Positions 59,311-64,000 of a DNA stretch of 64,000 nucleotides are shown piece after piece; position 1 is the stretch's first letter; each line of letters starts with the position of its first letter. The position numbers and the translations under genes were made by a program. The notes under the pieces were generated by a model that had not been told where the DNA came from, did no database searches, and was given only the letters and a program-made list of their open reading frames with translations. The DNA comes from Aquatica leii (Eukaryota; Arthropoda; Insecta; Coleoptera; Lampyridae): contig CM069433.1 of assembly GCA_035610365.1 (NCBI GenBank), positions 81,130,236-81,194,235 of the forward strand, in the 5' to 3' direction.

Positions 59311-60640
59311 TTTTTGCATGTCGGATTAACGGGTTGTAAACACACAAAGCTAGTTATGAGTAGGTACACTTCTCAGTAAAGTATAAACTTTAAAGATATA
59401 AAAAAAAATCTTAAATAATATTTTATAATTGACTAGACAAAGTGGCTCTTTTTATTTTAGTATAACTCCGTCAAATAAATAAGTTTTTCATGAATAGATT
59501 ATAGACGATTGATCTTACCGAGAACCGGCACTAGCAGTATATAGAAAAACATACATTTTGTCCTTCTCCTTATTTTAATTTGGAATTTTTATGTAACATT
59601 CAAAAAAAAAATAAAACAAAAACAGAAAGGAAAAAAATAGAACAAAAGTAAAAACGTAAAAAACATAAACAGTACCACCTTGATGAACAGTATATCTACA
59701 TAGGTACATTACATTTAAACTACTTAAATGTTATTGCTTACCTACACATTCACACATAAACGATAAAAAAATAATTTTTTTGGTAAAATCGGTAAAATTA
59801 AAACCAGCATTTTACGAAATATGTGATAAAACAAATGTTAATACTGTTTATGTTGACCGGTTAATTAAGCATAGCTTTATGCTGGACTTGATTGTCAATT
59901 GACCATGCTGATCGGTCCTTGTCAATAGTCAATTAACCAGTTTCCGTCACTAATTTAAACTAAACAAAATTTATAATCAAATTATAAAGAAAACTGAAGG
60001 TGGTAATTTCCTTCATGCAAAATAAAAGTATGTATCTATTTTCTTTTATAAACATTGTTGGATGTAAGTAAGTACTGAAATTGAAACGCTGCTAATAAGA
60101 AACTCGTAAATTGAATCCACCTGGAGTTGATATAAATTATAAGCGACAGTTTTAAGTATAGATTTTTTGTCTGTCTGTGTGTATTAACGGTTGAAGAACT
60201 ATAGGCGCATTAAAACAAAAACATGAAAAAAAATTTTAATGTCAGTAATTAAATCACAAAATCAAAACGCACAAAAAGACCGGTTCACTCCTTTGGTTCA
60301 TTTGATGTCTACTTCCAAATGTTGTTGTCGCGCCAGTTACCACAAATTGTTTGCATAAGAACTAACAAATTAAAGAATCAGAAATACTTTTTTACTACAA
60401 TAGTTAAAGAGATATAAATATAAGTTGCAAGATTTAAGATTACTTACTTAAATTATCAGTGATAACTTAAAAATAATTTTTAACATATCGTATATCGTTG
60501 CGAACTTTTTATAGAAATTTTTTTACTTTTTTATTTAAAAAAAACGTATTGCTGGATTTTTTTCTCGTCGATTTTAATTGTAAAATAAGTCACCACGGAA
60601 AGCCTTTTTATTTTAACTGGATAATATATACTTTATGTTT
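59311..60640. other. AT-rich stretch, no gene seen
   Basis: A local inverted motif (TTGACCGGTTAATTAAG / CAATTAACCAGTTTC) occurs at 59,856-59,945. A TTTTTTGTCTGTCTGTGTGT tract at about 60,160 resembles the tail of a retroelement on the other strand. No gene is seen. Confidence 0.4.
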
Positions 60641-60840
60641 ATCCTGAAAATCTATTCCAAATATTGAGGTAAAAGAACTTTTGAAATGAGTACCTCTTTA
60701 TAATAATATTATTATTAGTATAGATATGTAGATACTTACCTATTTGAATCAGATTTTGTTAATCATTTTATGGGTTTTAATTTTTTTTACTTTAAATCCT
60801 AATTCTTTACCTAAAATAAAAGTAACCTAAATTACTCTTT

Positions 60841-60930
60841 ATAGTATCAGCTGCCAGTGAAAGTCGCGTCAAAATCGGTTTAGCCCTTTCGGAGATTATC
60901 CGGAACAAACAAACAGACAAACATACAAAC
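60841..60930 (+). mobile_element. RTE-like LINE 3' terminus
   Basis: CAAAATCGGTTTAGCCCTTT, then CGGAGATTATCCGGAACAAA, then an ACAAACAGACAAACA tail. This is the conserved 3' end seen on RTE-type non-LTR elements in many insects (AAAATCGGTxCAGCCGTTTCGGAGATTA...). Only the tail is obvious; the body upstream (about 60,600-60,840) is non-coding and its 5' limit is unclear. Confidence 0.6.
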
Positions 60931-61469
60931 TAAAATTTAAAAAATTGCTTTTTTGTTATAAACACCGTTTATACTTTTTTCCACTACTAGTTGTATTGGC
61001 TTTCATTATTACGTAAAGTAGTAGGTTGCACCTCCGGTTGATAATGACCATATTTACATTTTCTAATAATTCTATAAGTTTAAAAAAATTTTACAAACCT
61101 GTTTACTAGGGGCAAGAGATTTAATTTAATACTGTTTTAAGAACTTAAGTCATAAAATAAATTAATTTAAGCATTTTTAGTAGGTTTAGCAAAAAAAAAC
61201 TTGCGTTGTCTATTTATTTGTGTGTACTAAATCACAATTAGAAATTACGTCAAAATTAATTTTATTAAACTAATGAATACTTTTTTTAGTAGTTGTCGTA
61301 TATTGCAATTATTATTTTTTTATTTAAATGTTATTGTTATTATTTCACTTTCTCTTAAATTTTGAACTAATGTTATTGTTGCGTATGCGTATTTTTTAAG
61401 AAGTTGTCAATATTTTATCATACTTTTTGTCAATTTTACTAATTAATTCATATAACATACTAATAATCA
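60931..61469. other. AT-rich stretch, no gene seen
   Basis: No frame or repeat to report between the RTE-like tail and the MULE remnant. Confidence 0.45.
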
Positions 61470-62590
61470 ATATTGTGCGCTATTCCACGAAGATATAGAA
61501 GCACATCATCAACAGGATCATAATTTTGTACAACAGGTTTAATTCGTTCCGCGCAATCCCGATATTGTTTACGGCCTGAAGATCCGTTTTGTCCGCTGCG
61601 ATATTGTTCAATTCGAACCTCATTTATACTTTCTTCTTTTTTTAAAGCAGACAGAAACTTCCAAATATTTGGGTAATTTCCGCAAACCTGCTACTGAAAG
61701 CCACGATGCCATCCCTCGAAGGAATTATTTGTTTTAGACAAATTTTGAAGAACTCCATCGTAACAATTCCACATATCGTGACTACATTTTGGTTCTCGAC
61801 GTCGATCTGGACGACCAATCCAGGTATCTTCGAAATAGTTCGTAACTGTTTGAGCTTCCAGTGGAAGAACCTCATTGTCGGCAAGCACTCAACTAAGTTG
61901 TTGACTGCAACAAATGCAAGCGCCAAAAGTAATTTAAGGTTAAGGGCAAACTCGGCATCTGTTTCGTATCGTTGTTGTAGTCCACTTCTTTGGATACTAC
62001 AAAAAACACATTGACAAAAATGGAAAAAACAACCACGAATTCTTGAGTGAAAAAATTCAGTTTTGATGGCATCGATCATTGCGGCTTCAAAATCAATAAG
62101 TATGCTCTGTGGATCCACAGTTGTTTTAGTTAATTTAGTAATCAAATGTAAGTTTTATCTGGTAGAAGACCATACAATAATGGTATACTATTATGTTTTT
62201 TTAAACCATGTATGTATATAACTGGACAAAAAGTGGCAGGGTCGTCAAGGTCCCATCACCATACTAACTTTTGGAACGCGCTAAAAGTTGCAGATTGCGT
62301 CTGGTAAAAAAAAATCGAAATTCGATCTTCTGCTGCGCCAGAATCGAACAGCAGAAATTGCTTTCTACTTTCTAATCGACAGTAGTTTTCCAGAAAAATT
62401 ATGTCTTGACGATGAATAGGTATGGCGGGTCCAGGATTTACTTTCGTGCGAACGTTCCTTATTGTTCGTTTCATAGTATCCATCGAGGGCAATCTATCGG
62501 CAACAGCATGACTGAGACCAGTTGATACTGTTGAAATAATGTGCTGTGGCGTATCACGAGTATTTTTTGAGTTATCTGTAATCTTTTGTC
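61470..62590 (-). pseudogene. Mutator-like (MULE) transposase remnant
   Basis: Reading on the - strand: SRDTPQHIISTVSTGLSH, then RLPSMDTMKRTIRNVR (62,580-62,400), LFDSGAAEDRISIFF, then GDGTLTTLPLFVQLYTYM (first catalytic Asp, family MDGTF), then SILIDFEAAMIDAI (second Asp, near 62,100), RGCFFHFCQCVF, and SGLQQRYETDAEFALNLK. Next come NYFEDTWIGRPDRRREPK, MWNCYDGVLQNLSKTNNS and FEGWHRGFQ (third acidic residue expected in this area), then IWKFLSALKKEESINEVR, IEQYRSGQNGSSGRKQYR and LYLRGIAHNI. This is nearly the whole MULE domain in the right order, but in at least three frames. A FLYWCH finger expected further upstream is not seen. Terminal repeats were not found. It is a moderately old copy. 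Confidence 0.82.
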
Positions 62591-63577
62591 AAGTAACATT
62601 GTCACATATCGTTTTACGCGAGTTTTACATTTTTTAGTTTGAAACTTCTCACACTTTTACTATATTTTAATGTCCCGTTGTTTGTTCTGGTAAAATAAAT
62701 GTCCAGCCACTAGTACTTTTTGTTTATTTTTTTCACTATTCACAAAGTGTAGAGGCATCTTTACCGCAGAAGTTATCTTTTACAACTAAATTATTTTGAA
62801 GGTTTTGGAATATTATAACGAATATGATAAGTAGTACCTTCAGAATAATAAGGAATTCCCAATTAGTCAACTAATGATAATTAACAAAGAATTTATGTTG
62901 TATTAACATTTGACTAATGACACATTTTAGAATTGAAATTAGGGCGTAATTATAATGTATAAATTGCATCCACATTCTCAAAGAATTTTATTTTCTAAAA
63001 ATATAATCTAAGTATATTGTTTAGACGTACCTACAGCCCGCGCGCGCAAGTAAAGACTCGTGTCGCGCATGGAATGTCGTGCATTCGGCCGCACTCGTTA
63101 ACGCAATACCGACTGAAAGCATTACTAGTGGCGCCGGTGTCGCGTTTTCAATCATTCGTCATTTATTTTACTATTGTGAAATTATTTGTTGTTTATACAT
63201 ATTTGTCTAATAAATTTGAGTATTATGAGCTCTAAATTTTCAAAATAAAATTCAAATAGGACACAAAATGGTTCACTGTCGTTTTGTTGCAATAATTGTA
63301 ATAAAGTTAAATTAACAAGTACAACTACTGGAAAAAGTACTCCTACAACTCTGATTAAAACTTATTATGCAGTTTACAATAATAAAATAAAGGAAAATAA
63401 TTACAAATAAATAGAGGACTATTCTAAGTCAACCTCCACGTGGTGTCTTCTGGGTAACGCTAATGTATCACCAACGCTAATAAGCTCATCAAACATTATT
63501 TATATTTAGAATTAATAAAAACAAATTATCGGAAGTATTAGTATACTTTAAAAACTTCAATGACTATACATTATTTA
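62591..63577. other. Mixed region with a CpG-rich block
   Basis: The block at 63,030-63,160 (GCGCGCGCAAGTAAAGACTC, TTCGGCCGCACTC, GTGGCGCCGGTGTCGCG) is CpG-rich against an AT-rich background. It ends at ATGAGCTCTAAATTTTCAAA at about 63,225, whose frame stops after seven codons. Beyond the stop SNRTQNGSLSFCCNNCNK can be read in frame, a possible finger-like CCxxC piece. It may be the promoter and 5' end of a transposon or gene that I cannot identify. Confidence 0.3.
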
Positions 63578-63745
63578 TTCGAATAACTTTAATGTCGAAG
63601 AATTTTAGTTCCGAACAAATGTATTTTCGAAGAATTCTGTTTCGAATAACTACACTGTCAAATAATTGTTATTTGGAAGAATTGTTTTTCGAAAACTTGC
63701 TGTCGAAGAGTTTTCATTCAAAGAGTTGCTGTCGAAGAATTTTCC
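63578..63745. repeat. Degenerate minisatellite, 15-16-bp unit
   Basis: About eleven units of the form CGAAGAATTnnnnnT (for example TCGAATAACTTTAATG, TCGAAGAATTTTAGTT, TCGAAGAATTCTGTT, TCGAAGAGTTTTCATT). The frames at 63,592-63,786 and 63,666-63,851 are readings of this repeat. Confidence 0.75.
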
Positions 63746-63856
63746 GCAGACCATATCTCTCGACGTTTCTCAACCTCGGTGTATAATATACTATAATATA
63801 CAGCGTAAATCAGAATATGTAGGAAGTACAATTACTATAAATAATAGGTAATAAAT

Positions 63857-63937
63857 AAACTGACGTTTTGCAAGACATTGCAGCTTGCATCTTCAGAGTG
63901 GTAAATGTCACTGAACAGTCTTGCGAAACGTCAGTTT
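63857..63937. repeat. 20-bp inverted repeat with CTGAAGA-hairpin-AAAC motif
   Basis: AAACTGACGTTTTGCAAGAC (63,857-63,876) is inverted at 63,918-63,937 with one mismatch. On the - strand the interior reads CTGAAGATGCAAG, a loop, CTTGCAAAACGTCAG: a six-base-pair stem between a CTGAAGA box and AAAC. Same architecture as at 12,222, 46,818 and 49,602. Confidence 0.6.
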
Positions 63938-64000
63938 GTTTGGGTTCACGAACGACAATACTGCAAGGTCCAAGTTTTACTTCTTGTTTTGGCTCTCAAT

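Noticed and set aside
59856-59945. GGTTAATT / AATTAACC inverted motif as a transposon end pair
   Set aside because: Arms are short and imperfect, and no target duplication or second copy was seen in the window.

Overview
The window is eukaryotic and most likely from an insect or another arthropod. It is very AT-rich, has almost no long open frames, shows short introns with GT/AG borders, and is littered with transposon families common in insects: an I-clade LINE, Penelope, Tc1, pogo/Tigger, hAT, MULE, Crypton-like tyrosine recombinases and Ty3/gypsy. I cannot name the order or species from the sequence. No rRNA, tRNA or CRISPR is visible.

Two pieces look like host genes. On the + strand, 3,646-4,252 holds a small THAP-type zinc finger gene: a 15-nt coding microexon, an exon with all four zinc ligands, and a third exon that joins in phase. 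A candidate last exon lies at 7,296-7,321. On the - strand, 43,902-44,160 is a GC-richer first exon encoding a probable signal peptide and ending in a strong GTAAGT donor. Its upstream ORF stops 2 nt before the signal-peptide ATG. The rest of that gene is not recognised and may lie to the left, with the LINE inside an intron.

The dominant element is a nearly complete 5.3-kb I-clade LINE (- strand, 36,474-41,786) with a poly-A tail, a 10-bp target duplication, a gag-like ORF1 and a long ORF2 (endonuclease, RT, RNase H). Both ORFs carry a few lesions.

Other mobile-element remains, left to right: a DUF4817 helix-turn-helix (2.6 kb); a Crypton-like recombinase piece (8.8 kb); two copies of a CGGQN-type transposase-like family (13.75-15.6 and 19.4-20.9 kb); a Tigger-like MITE (21.4 kb); a Ty3/gypsy fossil (24.1-27.2 kb); a LINE endonuclease piece (27.4-28.5 kb); a second, opposite-strand gypsy fossil (31.2-33.2 kb) abutting a Penelope piece (33.2-33.7 kb); a perfect-TIR MITE (33.7-34.1 kb); Tc1 (47.3 kb); a second Crypton-like piece (48.1 kb); a hAT MITE with an 8-bp target duplication (49.75-50.4 kb); a second Tigger-like copy (58.25 kb); a ZMYM1-type hAT transposase (58.7-59.3 kb); an RTE-like 3' tail (60.85 kb); and a MULE transposase (61.5-62.6 kb).

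The most striking unexplained structure is a 0.94-kb palindrome at 46,028-46,965. Its roughly 0.4-kb arms look identical except for homopolymer lengths. A recurring CTGAnGA / hairpin / AAAC motif appears at five places, including both palindrome arms, and resembles a degenerate hammerhead core or a retroelement 3'-end signal. The remaining long stretches are AT-rich sequence in which I see no gene.
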